From Holophagales bacterium (GTDB lineage: Bacteria > Acidobacteriota > Thermoanaerobaculia > Multivoradales > JAGPDF01), in contig CP064972.1 of NCBI GenBank assembly GCA_016699405.1, positions 4,805,501 through 4,869,500 of the forward strand: a DNA stretch of 64,000 bases, read 5' to 3'. This document shows, in pieces, positions 7,689-17,128 of the stretch. Both the position numbers and the translations under genes were made by a program. The notes beneath the pieces were generated by a model. It saw nothing but the letters and a program-made list of their open reading frames with translations, did not search any database and was not told the DNA's origin. Numbering within the stretch: position 1 is the stretch's first letter; each line of letters opens with the position of its first letter.

Positions 7689-9380
7689 TTGTCCGACCTC
7701 CGGCCCACTCCCGCCCCGCCGCCGCTCGCGCGGCAGCTACGCTGGCTGATCGTCGTCCGCCTGCTGGTCATCACCAGCGTCGCGGTCCCCTACTTCCTGC
7801 TCCAGCTCGCCGCCGTCCCGGCGCGACCGCTGACCTTCGACATCCTCTTCCTGCTCGCCGGCGCCACCTACTTCGCCAGCCTCGTCTACGCCGGCCTGCT
7901 GCGCCTCCTCTCCCGGCACCTGGTGCTCAACGCCGCGATCCAGTTCGGCGGCGACCTGCTGCTCATCACCGGCCTGGTCTACGCCTTCGGCGGCATCACC
8001 AGCCCGTTTTCGCTGCTCTACCTGATCGACATCGCCGTCGCCGCGGCGATGCTGCGCCAGCGCACCGGGATCTGGGTCGCCACCGCCGCCTACGCTCTCT
8101 ATGCCGGGGTCCTCGCGGCGCTGTTCAACGGCTGGATCCCCGAGGTGTCGCACGTCGTCGAGGGTGAGGAGCGCCTCTGGCGGCTGGTCTACAACCTCGC
8201 CGTCCACCTCTTCGGCTTCTACGCCGTGGCGCTGCTCACCTCGTTCCTCGCCCAGACGGTGAGTCGCGCCGAACGCGAGCTCGCCGCCCAGCGGGACAGC
8301 TTCGCCGACCTGCAGATCGCCCACCGCGACGTCGTCCAGTCGATCTCGAGCGGCCTGCTGACCACCGACCTCGGCGGATCGGTGACCAGCGTCAACCGGG
8401 CGGGCGAGGAGATCCTCGGGCATCCGGAACGCGATCTGGTCGGCCGCCCGGTGACCACGACCGGCCTCTTCACCCCGGAGGGCTGGCTCGGCGCCGCGGC
8501 ACGAGCCGGCGGCCGGGGCCGCACCCGCTCCGAGACCGAGCTCGTCGACGGCGAGCGCCGCCTGCCGGTCGGCTACTCGATCAGCCGGCTCACCGACGCC
8601 CACGGCACGCAGAGCGGCTTCCTCCTCGTCTTCCAGGACCTGTCGGACTGGCAGCGCCTGCAACAGGAGCTGCGGCTCAAGGACCGCATGGCGGCCGCCG
8701 GCGAGCTCGCCGCCGGACTGGCCCACGAGCTCGGCAACCCGCTGGCCGCCATCTCCGGTTCGGTTCAGCTGCTGGCCGCCGATCCGGCCACCGACCCGAG
8801 CCGGCGCAAGCTGCTCGACATCATCGCCCGCGAGAGCCTGCGGCTCGACCGGACGATCAAGGGTTTTCTGCGCTTCGCCCGCCCCCGCGAACGCGAGACC
8901 CGCGCCTTCGACGTCGGCGCGCTGCTCGCCGAGAGCTTCGAGCTGCTGCGCAACTCCACCGAGGCCGCCGGCCACGAGCTGCGGCTCGAGCTCGAGCCGC
9001 GTTCGGCGACGATCGCCGCCGACCCGGACCAGGTCTCGCAGATCTTCTGGAACCTGGCGCGCAACGCCCTGCGCGCGATGCCGGGCGGAGGCGCGCTCAC
9101 CATGCGCGGCGAGCTCGCCGCAGACCGCTACCGGATCATCGTGCGCGACGACGGCCAGGGGATGAGCGACGACCAGCGGGCCCGCATCTTCCAGCCGTTC
9201 CACTCCTTCTTCGACGGCGGCACCGGGCTCGGAATGGCGATCGTCTACCGGATCGTCCAGGAGCACGGCGGCGCGGTGCACGTCGACACCTCGCCCGGCC
9301 ACGGCACCGAGATCGTCGTCGAGCTGCCGTTGACACCGCGATCGACCACCCTGACCGCCGAGCAGGTGACCGCCTCGTGA
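7689..9380 (+). CDS. pilS: PilS-like membrane sensor histidine kinase (NtrB type)
   Basis: A 563-residue sensor kinase predicted to phosphorylate the PilR-like regulator encoded next. Residues about 15-195 form a membrane sensor of roughly six spans, like PilS. A PAS domain follows (QSISSGLLTTDLGGSVTSVN, about 215-320). The HisKA H-box is AAGLAHELGNPLAAISG with phospho-acceptor His346. The ATPase domain shows NLARNALRAM (N box), DDGQGM (G1) and GTGLGMAIV (G2). The best start is the TTG at 7689, since the frame opens there and the membrane domain begins soon after. There is no free Shine-Dalgarno sequence; the nearest purine run is buried in a hairpin. The end overlaps the next gene by four bases (GTGA), so kinase and regulator are coupled. 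Confidence 0.88.
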   Translation: MSDLRPTPAPPPLARQLRWLIVVRLLVITSVAVPYFLLQLAAVPARPLTFDILFLLAGATYFASLVYAGLLRLLSRHLVLNAAIQFGGDLLLITGLVYAFGGITSPFSLLYLIDIAVAAAMLRQRTGIWVATAAYALYAGVLAALFNGWIPEVSHVVEGEERLWRLVYNLAVHLFGFYAVALLTSFLAQTVSRAERELAAQRDSFADLQIAHRDVVQSISSGLLTTDLGGSVTSVNRAGEEILGHPERDLVGRPVTTTGLFTPEGWLGAAARAGGRGRTRSETELVDGERRLPVGYSISRLTDAHGTQSGFLLVFQDLSDWQRLQQELRLKDRMAAAGELAAGLAHELGNPLAAISGSVQLLAADPATDPSRRKLLDIIARESLRLDRTIKGFLRFARPRERETRAFDVGALLAESFELLRNSTEAAGHELRLELEPRSATIAADPDQVSQIFWNLARNALRAMPGGGALTMRGELAADRYRIIVRDDGQGMSDDQRARIFQPFHSFFDGGTGLGMAIVYRIVQEHGGAVHVDTSPGHGTEIVVELPLTPRSTTLTAEQVTAS

Positions 9381-10786
9381 GCCAGCCGCGCATCCTGGTC
9401 GTCGACGACGAGGCGAGTCTCGCCGAGTTCCTCAGCCTGCTCTTCGTCGGTCAGGGGTACGACGTGACCACCGCCGGCTCGCTCGCCGAGGCGCGCAGTC
9501 GCCTCGCCGACCGCGCACCGGATCTGGTGCTCTGCGACATCCTGATGCCGGACGGCAACGGGCTCGAGCTGCTGCGCGAGATCAAGACCGTCGACCCGCG
9601 GGTGTCGGTGGTGATGATGACCGCCTACACCTCGACCAAGAGCGCCCTCGACGCGATGAAGGCCGGGGCCTACGACTACGTGTCGAAGCCGTTCGACGTC
9701 GAGGAGCTCAAGCTCCTGGTGCAGAAAGCCCTCGAGCAGACGCAGCTCGTCGACGAGAACGCCTATCTCAAGGGCGAGCTGGCGCGGCAGTACACCTTCT
9801 CGAACATCATCGGGCGCTCGCGACCGATGCAGAACGTCTTCGCGCTGATCGAGCGCGTGGCGCGGACCGCCTCGACCGTGCTCGTCTCGGGGGAGAGCGG
9901 CACCGGCAAGGAGCTCATCGCCCGGGCCATCCACTTCGCCAGCCCGCGCTCCGGCCATCGCTTCCTCTCGCTCAACTGCGGGGCCCTGCCGGAGAACCTG
10001 CTCGAGAGCGAGCTCTTCGGCCACGAGCGCGGCTCCTTCACCGGCGCCGTGCGGGAGAAGAAGGGCCTCTTCCAGGAGGCACACCGCGGCACCCTCTTCC
10101 TCGACGAGATCGGCGAGATGTCGCTACCGATGCAGGTCAAGCTGCTCCGGGCGCTGCAGGAGCGCGTGGTGCGCAAGGTGGGCGGCACGCAGGAGGAGCC
10201 GGTCGACGTCCGCATCATCGCCGCCACCAACCAGAACCTCGCCGAGAAGCTCGCCCGCGGCGAGTTCCGCGAGGACCTCTACTACCGCATCAACGTCATC
10301 CCCATCGCCCTGCCGCCGCTGCGCGAGCGGCGCGAGGACGTGCCGCTGCTCGTCGACTTCTTCCTGCAGAAGTACTGCCGCCAGCTCGCCCTGTCGCCCC
10401 GGCGCATCTCCCAGGAGGCGATGCGCCGCCTCGAGGCCTACGCCTGGCCGGGCAACGTCCGCGAGCTGGAGAACGCGATGGAGCGCGCCCTGGCGTTGTC
10501 GAGCGCCGAGACGATCACCACCGAGGACTTGCCGCAGCACATCCTCGCTCCACCGCGTCCGGAGGGGCCCGGGACGGCCCTGCCGGCGGAGGGGCTCGAC
10601 CTCGAGGCCCATCTCGACCGCCTCCGCCTCGAGCTGATGCGCCAGGCGCTCGAACGCACCGGCGGCCGACAGACCCAGGCCGCCGAGCTGCTCGGCATGA
10701 CCTTCCGCTCCTTCCGCTACTTCGCCAAGAAGGGCGGTCTGGCGACCGGACGCCCGGGCAGCGAATCGGCGGACGAATCCGCGTGA
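9377..10786 (+). CDS. pilR: PilR-like sigma54-dependent response regulator (NtrC family)
   Basis: A 469-residue transcription activator for sigma54 promoters. Domains in order: receiver 1-125 (DD at 10-11, phospho-acceptor Asp54 in VLCDILMPDG, Lys in VSKPFD); AAA+ domain about 140-375 with Walker A GESGTGKE; and a C-terminal Fis-type helix-turn-helix (TQAAELLGMTFRSFRYFAKK). The sigma54 contact loop reads GSFTGA in place of GAFTGA. It starts with GTG inside the pilS stop codon. In PilS/PilR systems the target is the pilA promoter; no pilin gene is present here, but a sigma54-like site lies at 2020-2035. The role in pilus control is inferred from similarity and from position next to pilT and pilC. 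Confidence 0.9.
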   Translation: MSQPRILVVDDEASLAEFLSLLFVGQGYDVTTAGSLAEARSRLADRAPDLVLCDILMPDGNGLELLREIKTVDPRVSVVMMTAYTSTKSALDAMKAGAYDYVSKPFDVEELKLLVQKALEQTQLVDENAYLKGELARQYTFSNIIGRSRPMQNVFALIERVARTASTVLVSGESGTGKELIARAIHFASPRSGHRFLSLNCGALPENLLESELFGHERGSFTGAVREKKGLFQEAHRGTLFLDEIGEMSLPMQVKLLRALQERVVRKVGGTQEEPVDVRIIAATNQNLAEKLARGEFREDLYYRINVIPIALPPLRERREDVPLLVDFFLQKYCRQLALSPRRISQEAMRRLEAYAWPGNVRELENAMERALALSSAETITTEDLPQHILAPPRPEGPGTALPAEGLDLEAHLDRLRLELMRQALERTGGRQTQAAELLGMTFRSFRYFAKKGGLATGRPGSESADESA

Positions 10787-10818
10787 CCGCCCGCGCGCCA
10801 TCGCGCCACCCCGGCTGA

Positions 10819-11907
10819 ATGCACCGCGACGACGTCGATCCGCCGCTTCCCGGCTCTTCACCCGACTGGGTCGAGGAGGAGAGCGAGCAGATCCCCAAGC
10901 ACTCCGGGCACGGACGCCGGCGCTCCGCCGGATTGCGTCACGAGGTTGACCGGCTGCAGCGCCTCGCCGGACCGGTCGAGCGCGAGGCCCCCCGCCGCCG
11001 CGCGCTGGTCATCGCCGTCTCGCGCGGCGCCTGCACGGTCGACCTCGACGGCGCGGCGGTCGTCTGCGCCCTGCATCCCCGCCTCGCCGGGCTGCAGCGG
11101 AGCGAGATCGCCACCGGCGACGAGGTCGAGATCGAGCTGCGACCGGGAGCGAATCCGCTCGCCGTCGCCGTCGTCCCGCGGCGCAGCGTTCTCTCGCGGC
11201 CCGACCCGCACGCCCGCGAGGTCGAGCGCGTCGTGGTCGCCAACATCGACGTGGTCGTGGTGGTCGCTTCGCTGCGCCGGCCGCCGCTGCGTGCCGGACT
11301 CGTCGACCGCTATCTCGTCGCCGTCGCCCGCGGCGGCGCGACGCCGCTGCTGGCGGTCAACAAGGTCGACCTCGCCGATGCCGATCGCGCCGCCGACCCC
11401 GAGCTCGCGGTGCTCGCCGACTACGCCGCCCTGGAGCTGCCGGTCGTCCTCTGCTCGGCGGAGACCGGCGAAGGAATCGCCGAGCTGCGCTCGCGGCTCG
11501 CCGGGAAGACCTGCGCCTTCGTCGGGCATAGCGGCGTCGGCAAGAGCTCGCTGCTCAACGCGATCGACCCCTCGCTGGCGCTGGCGATCGGCGAGGTCTC
11601 GGCGGGGCGGCCGATCGGGCGGCACACGACGCGCCAGGCGACACTCCACCGGCTCGCCGGCGGGACGCGCGTCATCGACACCCCGGGGATTCGCGAGCTC
11701 GGGCTGTGGCGCGTCGCCCCCCGCGAGCTCGCCACCTTCTTTCCCGAGCTTGCCGCCGTCGCGACGGGCTGCCGCTACGCCGACTGCACCCACTCCCACG
11801 AGCCGTCGTGTGCGGTCCGCGACGCCGTTGCCGCCGGAGAGATCCCGGCCGGACGCTTCGCCGTCTATTCGCGCATCCTCGCCTCGCTCGCCGCCGACGA
11901 GGGTTGA
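10819..11907 (+). CDS. rsgA: ribosome small-subunit maturation GTPase RsgA
   Basis: A 362-residue circularly permuted GTPase that helps late 30S subunit assembly. An OB-fold region comes first (about 60-125). The G motifs then appear in permuted order: G4 NKVD, G5 SAETGEG, G1 GHSGVGKSS, G2 RHTTRQ, and G3 DTPG. The C-terminal zinc site is visible as GCRYADCTHSHEPSC. The first 55 residues (PKHSGHGRRRSAGLRHEVDR) form a basic tail that could bind rRNA. The ATG at 10819 has no strong ribosome site; a later start is possible. The gene follows pilR after 32 bases but is a housekeeping function with no obvious link to pili. Confidence 0.93.
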   Translation: MHRDDVDPPLPGSSPDWVEEESEQIPKHSGHGRRRSAGLRHEVDRLQRLAGPVEREAPRRRALVIAVSRGACTVDLDGAAVVCALHPRLAGLQRSEIATGDEVEIELRPGANPLAVAVVPRRSVLSRPDPHAREVERVVVANIDVVVVVASLRRPPLRAGLVDRYLVAVARGGATPLLAVNKVDLADADRAADPELAVLADYAALELPVVLCSAETGEGIAELRSRLAGKTCAFVGHSGVGKSSLLNAIDPSLALAIGEVSAGRPIGRHTTRQATLHRLAGGTRVIDTPGIRELGLWRVAPRELATFFPELAAVATGCRYADCTHSHEPSCAVRDAVAAGEIPAGRFAVYSRILASLAADEG

Positions 11908-11950
11908 AGCGCCTGTCCCAAAGTGCAATCGGATTGACGTCGCGCTGCGG

Positions 11951-11956
11951 TAGGAT
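11951..11956 (+). promoter_or_regulatory. -10 box for a probably leaderless GGDEF gene
   Basis: TAGGAT lies nine bases before the TTG start at 11966, with no ribosome site between. This spacing would put the transcription start at or next to the start codon. Confidence 0.35.
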
Positions 11957-11965
11957 CTGGCGACC

Positions 11966-14900
11966 TTGATCGGCGTCTCGAAGTTCGCCCCGCGGGTCCC
12001 TGCGACTCAGTTCGCGGCGTCCGGCCGCCCGGCTCGACCGCGCCGCGGAATCGGCGCTGCGCTCGTCGCCTTCGGGATTCTCGTCCTCGCCCCGTCGCTC
12101 GCGGCGTCGGCGCCCCGCTCTTCCCCACCGGAGCACTCCGCGGCACGACTCGGATCCCCCGCCCTGCGCGTCTTCCGCGATCTCGACGGCCTGCCGCAAA
12201 ACACCGTCCACGCCATCGCCGTCGACCGGCTCGGCCGGCTCTGGGTCGGCACGCAGGACGGGGCAGCCACTTACGACGGGCGGCGCTGGACGTCGGTCGA
12301 CCTGCCCCAGCGCCACGAGACGAATCACGTCCGCGCGCTCCTCGCGGCCGCCGACGGAAGCCTCTGGTTCGGCACCCAGGCCGGCGGGCTCGCGCACCTG
12401 ATCGAGGGGCGCTGGGAGACGTTCGCGGCCGGCCCCGGCGGGCTGCCCGCCTCGCGAGTCAACGCCCTCGCCGAAGTTGCCGCGGCCGGCGGCGGCACCG
12501 AGATCTGGGTCGCCACCCATGGCGGCCTGGCCTGCCGTCACGGGAGCGACTGGCGGGTCTACGGCACGGCGGACGGCCTGCCGAACGAGAGGGTCTGGGT
12601 GGTCGGAGCCACGACCGATGCCGCCGGAGCCGTCACCATCTGGGCCGGAACCGAGGACGGGCTCGCGCGGATGGCTCCGGGCTCCGCTCGCTTCGTCGCC
12701 GAACCCGGCTTTCCCACCGGCTCGTCGGTCAACAGCCTGCTCGAGACGACCGAAGCCGACGGCCGACGTCGGCTCTGGGCCGGGACCTACGGCAGCGGAC
12801 TCTACAGCCTGGTCGACGGCGGGTGGCGTCGCTTCACGCGCGCCGAGGGGATGCCGAACGACTTCGTCACCTCGCTCGCTCCGGCGCTCGAGAGCGACGG
12901 CCCGGCAAGCGCCGTCTGGGTCGGGACGGACGGCGGCGGTGCGGTACGCGTCGGCGCGCACGTGCTCGACCGCGTCGACTCGGCTTCCGGGATCTCCTCC
13001 GACGCGGTCTACGCCGTCCTCGAGACTCCCGCCGACCAGGGCGCTCACGCACTCTGGATCGGCACGCGCAACGGCGGGTTGGTCCGCCTGACCCCGGGCC
13101 GCTGGCGCAGCTTCGCCTACGGCAGCGACCACAACTCGCCGGTCAACGCCATCGTCGAGACCGACGATCCCGCGGGGCGACCGGTCTACTGGCTCGGCAC
13201 CGACGGCGACGGCCTGCATCGCCTCGACGGCGGCAACTGGACCGTCTTCGACGCGCGACCGGACCAGCTCCCGAACGACAGCGTCCAGTGCCTCCTCGCC
13301 ACGCGGAATCGAGCGGGGCGGGAGGAGCTCTGGGTCGGCACCCGCAACGGCGGTCTCGCGCTGCGCACGGGCGACCGCTGGAAGGTCTTCGACGTCGCCG
13401 CCGGAGCGTTGCCCAACAACCTCGTCCACGCCCTGCTCGAGACGACCGAGGACGACGGCGAGACGGCGCTCTGGATCGGCACGCGCGGCGGCCTCACCCG
13501 GCGCCGCGGCGAGACCTTCGCCAACGTGCCGCTCACCGGTGGCCCGGCCGACCCGCGCGTCCAGGCCCTCTTCGCCACGCGTTCGGTGACCGGCCGGCGG
13601 GTGTTGTGGGTCGGCACCACCGGCGGCCTCGGGAGGCTCGAGGCCGGGAGCTGGCGCTGGTGGGGACATGCCGAAGGGCTGCCGAATCCGGTGGTCCAGG
13701 CACTGCACCGCTCGCACCATCCGGCCGGCGGCGACCACCTGTGGATCGGCACCGACGGCGGCGGCGTGGCGTTGCTCGATCTCGCCGTCGAAGACACGCC
13801 GCTCCAGCGCCTCGATCGCGACACCCTCGCCGGCCTGCCCAACGAGGTGATCTACCAGATCCTCGAGGACGGCAGCGGGCGGATCTACCTGCTCACCAAC
13901 CGCGGCGTCGCCCGCCTGACGCCGACGACGCCGACCACGCACGACGACCTGCGCTTCGACGTCGAGACCTTCAACCACGAGGACGGGCTGCCGCTCAACC
14001 AGGGCAATCGTGGAGCCGGCCTGGTCGACCGGCTGGGCCGGATCTGGGTGGGCACCGTCGGCGGCGCCGCCATCCTCGACCCGCGGCTCGAGGCGCCGGA
14101 TCGCGCCAGCAAGCCGATGCTGCTCAGCGGCACGCTGCCGGAAAGCGGCCGGGCCATCCGCGACGGCGAACGACTCGCTCACGACGAGGCGCACCTCATC
14201 TTCGACTTCGCGCTCCTCTCCTTCTTCCGGGAGGGCGAGACGCGCTATCGCTCGCAGATGGTCGGCCTCGAGGCGGCACCGAGCTCGTGGAGCGCCGACA
14301 GCGACCGCGAATTCACCCGGCTGCCGAAGGGGGACTACCGCTTCCGCGTCTGGGGCCGTGACTACGCCGGCAACGTGACCGGTCCGCGCGAGATCGGGCT
14401 GCACGTCGATCCCGCGCCGTGGGAGACCGGCTGGGCCTACCTGCTCGCCGCGGCCACCGTCCTGGCGCTGCTCGCTGCGCTCGTGCGCACCCGCCTGCGT
14501 GCCCTCGCCCGGCGCGAGCGCGACCTCTCGGCCAAGGTCGACGCGCGCACACGGCAGTTGCGCGAAGCCAACGATCTGTTGATCGAGCTCTCCTACGTCG
14601 ACGCCCTGACCGCGATCGCCAACCGACGGCGTTTCGACGAAGTCCTCGAGCTCGAGTGGCGGCGCGCCGTCCGCTCCCAGGCCCCGCTCGCCCTGGTGAT
14701 GATCGACATCGACAGCTTCAAGAGCTACAACGACGCCTACGGTCACCAGAAGGGCGACAGCTGCCTGCGCTCGGTCGCCGCCGCCCTCGCCGACGGGCTG
14801 GTCCGCGCCGGCGACATGGTCGGTCGCTACGGCGGCGAGGAGTTCGGCGTCATCCTCCCCGGCACCGACCTGCTCGGCGCGGCGCGAGTGGCCGAGGCGC

Positions 14901-15154
14901 TGCGCGCCCGGGTCGAGCAGATGGGAATCGAGCACCGGGCCTCGAGCGTCCGGCCGTCGGTGACGATCAGCTGCGGCGTCACCTCGCTCCTGCCCGAGCC
15001 CGAGACCGACCCGCGCGAGCTGCTGCACCGTGCCGACCTCGCCCTCTACCGCGCCAAGCAACGCGGGCGCAATCGCGTGGCGACCGAGCCGGAGCTGCCG
15101 AGCGGCGAGCGCCGGCCCCCGAGCTCGACCGGTATCCCGATTCCGCGCGGCTGA
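11966..15154 (+). CDS. Reg_prop sensor diguanylate cyclase
   Basis: A 1062-residue membrane sensor that should make cyclic di-GMP. After an N-terminal export signal (about 27-50) come many Reg_prop beta-propeller repeats (for example LWVGTQDGAATYDG, LWFGTQAGGLAHL, LWIGTRNGGLVRL), giving two seven-bladed propellers outside the membrane. A Y_Y_Y domain (about 735-815) and one transmembrane helix (WAYLLAAATVLALLAALV, about 822-840) follow, then a short coiled coil. The cytoplasmic GGDEF domain has its active site as GGEEF (956-960) and the DxLT-like entry YVDALTAIANRR. It should be catalytically competent. The start is a TTG just after a -10-like TAGGAT, so it may be leaderless. Cyclic di-GMP often controls pili, which fits the neighbours; the ligand is unknown. 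Confidence 0.88.
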   Translation: MIGVSKFAPRVPATQFAASGRPARPRRGIGAALVAFGILVLAPSLAASAPRSSPPEHSAARLGSPALRVFRDLDGLPQNTVHAIAVDRLGRLWVGTQDGAATYDGRRWTSVDLPQRHETNHVRALLAAADGSLWFGTQAGGLAHLIEGRWETFAAGPGGLPASRVNALAEVAAAGGGTEIWVATHGGLACRHGSDWRVYGTADGLPNERVWVVGATTDAAGAVTIWAGTEDGLARMAPGSARFVAEPGFPTGSSVNSLLETTEADGRRRLWAGTYGSGLYSLVDGGWRRFTRAEGMPNDFVTSLAPALESDGPASAVWVGTDGGGAVRVGAHVLDRVDSASGISSDAVYAVLETPADQGAHALWIGTRNGGLVRLTPGRWRSFAYGSDHNSPVNAIVETDDPAGRPVYWLGTDGDGLHRLDGGNWTVFDARPDQLPNDSVQCLLATRNRAGREELWVGTRNGGLALRTGDRWKVFDVAAGALPNNLVHALLETTEDDGETALWIGTRGGLTRRRGETFANVPLTGGPADPRVQALFATRSVTGRRVLWVGTTGGLGRLEAGSWRWWGHAEGLPNPVVQALHRSHHPAGGDHLWIGTDGGGVALLDLAVEDTPLQRLDRDTLAGLPNEVIYQILEDGSGRIYLLTNRGVARLTPTTPTTHDDLRFDVETFNHEDGLPLNQGNRGAGLVDRLGRIWVGTVGGAAILDPRLEAPDRASKPMLLSGTLPESGRAIRDGERLAHDEAHLIFDFALLSFFREGETRYRSQMVGLEAAPSSWSADSDREFTRLPKGDYRFRVWGRDYAGNVTGPREIGLHVDPAPWETGWAYLLAAATVLALLAALVRTRLRALARRERDLSAKVDARTRQLREANDLLIELSYVDALTAIANRRRFDEVLELEWRRAVRSQAPLALVMIDIDSFKSYNDAYGHQKGDSCLRSVAAALADGLVRAGDMVGRYGGEEFGVILPGTDLLGAARVAEALRARVEQMGIEHRASSVRPSVTISCGVTSLLPEPETDPRELLHRADLALYRAKQRGRNRVATEPELPSGERRPPSSTGIPIPRG

Positions 15155-15195
15155 TCGGCGTGCAGCCCCTCACCCCGGGCGGGGCGGAGCGACGG

Positions 15196-15201
15196 TAGAC
15201 T
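15196..15201 (+). promoter_or_regulatory. possible -10 box of the protease cluster
   Basis: TAGACT followed by CCTCGCC, nearly the same context as the box upstream of pilT (5265). It is 46 bases before the ATG of the S8 protease, whose own ribosome site GAGGAGG is at 15236-15242. Confidence 0.3.
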
Positions 15202-15247
15202 CCTCGCCCGGTCGCCCTGCGGCCGCCCGCGCCCGAGGAGGTTCCAC

Positions 15248-17044
15248 ATGTCCGTGTCACGCCCTGCCGCTCCAGCCATCCTGCTCACGTCTCTCGCCTG
15301 GTGCGCCGGTCTCGCCGCCTTCTCCGGACCGCTGCGGGCCGGTGTCCCACCCGCGCCGCCGGTGCGCCTCGAGGCGGCCCTGCTCGAACGATTCGCCGCC
15401 GAGAGTCACAGCGCGCGTCTGGGCACACCGGTCGTCGACGCGTTGACGCGGCAGGAGCGAGCTCGGGTGCTGATCGCCCTCGACCCGGCGCTCGCCGCCG
15501 ACGGACGCCTCGCGGCGCGCTCGGCCGCGCTCCTGCGCACCTTGCCGGCCTCGGGATTCGAGGTGCGGCGGCAGTTCGAGCGGGTGCCGGGCGTGGCCCT
15601 CGAGATCTCCGCACCCGCCCTGGCGGCCCTGCTCGACGATCCGGCGGTGTTGCGCGTCGACCTCGACGCCGGCGGCAAGGCGGCGCTCGCCCAGGCGGTG
15701 CCGCTGGTGCACGCCGACCTCGTCCAGGCGAGCGGAATCACCGGAGCTGGGGCGACGGTGGCGATTCTCGACACCGGAATCGACGCCACGCACGTCGACC
15801 TGACCGGCGCGCTCGACGGCGAAGCCTGCTTCTGCTCCACCGCCGACAACGTCGGCTGCTGCCCGGGCGGTGGCGAGACCCGCAGCGGACCGGGGAGCGC
15901 GGTCGACGACAACGGCCACGGCACCCACGTGGCCGGCATCGTCACCGGCAACGGCGGCGTGGCGCCGCGCGGCGTCGCCCCCGGCGCCCGCGTGGTGGCG
16001 GTCAAGGTGCTCGACGCCACCGGCTCCTTCTGCTGCAGCTCCGACGTCGTCGCCGCGCTCGACTGGATCGCGGCCAACCGTCCGGACGTCGACGCGGTGA
16101 ACCTGAGCCTCGGCACCAACGCCCTGTTCCCGGGCGACTGCGACTCGGCGACCGCCTACACGCTGCTCTTCTCCGCCGCGGTCGCCCAGTTGCGAGCCCA
16201 GGGGATCGCCGTCGTCGCCGCCAGTGGCAACCAGGGCTCGGGCAGTCTGATGACGGCACCGGCTTGCGTCCACGACGTCCTGTCCGTCGGCGCCACCTGG
16301 GACGCCAATGTCGGCTACCAGGGGACGATGTGCCTGCCTCCACCCGACGGACCGGGACCGGACACCACCACGTCGGCCGGCAAGATCGCCTGCTTCAGCA
16401 ACACCGACGCGAGCCTCGACCTCGTCGCGCCGGGCGCCCCGATCGACTCGACCCAGCGCGGCGGCGGAGTGATCACCTACTACGGCACCTCGATGGCGGC
16501 GCCGATGGCCGCCGGCTGTGCTGCCCTGCTGCGCGAGGCCTACCCGGGCACGCCCGCCGCGGTGATCGAGGCCGCCTTGCGTTCGAGCCCCTCGCAGTCG
16601 ACCGATTCGACGAACGGCCTCTCGTTCCCGCTGCTCGACTGCCAGCGTGCGCTCGCCGTCGTTCAACTCAGCAACACGACGGCCTGCGTGCGCGACAGCC
16701 ATACCGCCTGCCTGCTTGCCGGTCGCTACGAGGTCAAGGTGACCTGGCGCACGGCGAGCGCCACCGGCGACGCCACGGTGATGAGCTTCGGCGGCCAGCG
16801 CACCGAGTCGGACCAGTCGGTTTTCTACTACTTCTTCAACGCCGAGAACTTCGAGATGGGCGTGAAGATGGTCGATGCCTGCTCGGCCTTCGGCAAGCAC
16901 TGGGTCTTCGCCTCCGGGCTGACGAACCAGGCCTACACCATCACCGTGCGGGACACCCAGACCGGGACCATCAAGACCTACTCCAACCCGCTCGGCACCT
17001 ACCCGCAGACGGTAGGCGACACCGCCGCGCTACCCTGTCCCTGA
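15248..17044 (+). CDS. secreted subtilisin-like (S8) protease with shared C-terminal module
   Basis: A 598-residue exported serine protease. Signal peptide about 1-31; an I9-type propeptide region (VLIALDPALAADG onward, about 75-145); then the S8 catalytic domain with Asp175 (AILDTGID), His224 (NGHGTHVAG) and Ser415 (GTSMAAPMAAG). An extra Cys-rich loop (CFCSTADNVGCCPGG) lies between Asp and His. Residues 480-598 form a separate Cys-bracketed C-terminal module, found in closer form in the next two proteases. The ATG at 15248 has a GAGGAGG ribosome site. This is the first of three proteases on the same strand with gaps of 84 and -10 bases. The enzyme should be active outside the cell or on its surface; substrate unknown. 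Confidence 0.92.
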   Translation: MSVSRPAAPAILLTSLAWCAGLAAFSGPLRAGVPPAPPVRLEAALLERFAAESHSARLGTPVVDALTRQERARVLIALDPALAADGRLAARSAALLRTLPASGFEVRRQFERVPGVALEISAPALAALLDDPAVLRVDLDAGGKAALAQAVPLVHADLVQASGITGAGATVAILDTGIDATHVDLTGALDGEACFCSTADNVGCCPGGGETRSGPGSAVDDNGHGTHVAGIVTGNGGVAPRGVAPGARVVAVKVLDATGSFCCSSDVVAALDWIAANRPDVDAVNLSLGTNALFPGDCDSATAYTLLFSAAVAQLRAQGIAVVAASGNQGSGSLMTAPACVHDVLSVGATWDANVGYQGTMCLPPPDGPGPDTTTSAGKIACFSNTDASLDLVAPGAPIDSTQRGGGVITYYGTSMAAPMAAGCAALLREAYPGTPAAVIEAALRSSPSQSTDSTNGLSFPLLDCQRALAVVQLSNTTACVRDSHTACLLAGRYEVKVTWRTASATGDATVMSFGGQRTESDQSVFYYFFNAENFEMGVKMVDACSAFGKHWVFASGLTNQAYTITVRDTQTGTIKTYSNPLGTYPQTVGDTAALPCP

Positions 17045-17128
17045 GCCAGCGCTGCGCGCTCACCGAACGTAAGATCCGACGAGGGCGCGGCCCTGCCGCG
17101 CCCTGCGCCGACCCGAGGAGGCTCGACC

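Noticed and set aside
11934..11956. TTGACG and TAGGAT as a standard -35/-10 pair
   Set aside because: The spacer is 11 bases, far short of 16-18; only the -10 box was kept.
11672..15061. 1129-codon open frame antisense to the GGDEF sensor gene
   Set aside because: The sense frame has propeller repeats and GGEEF; the antisense product has no domain and follows the codon pattern of the sense gene.
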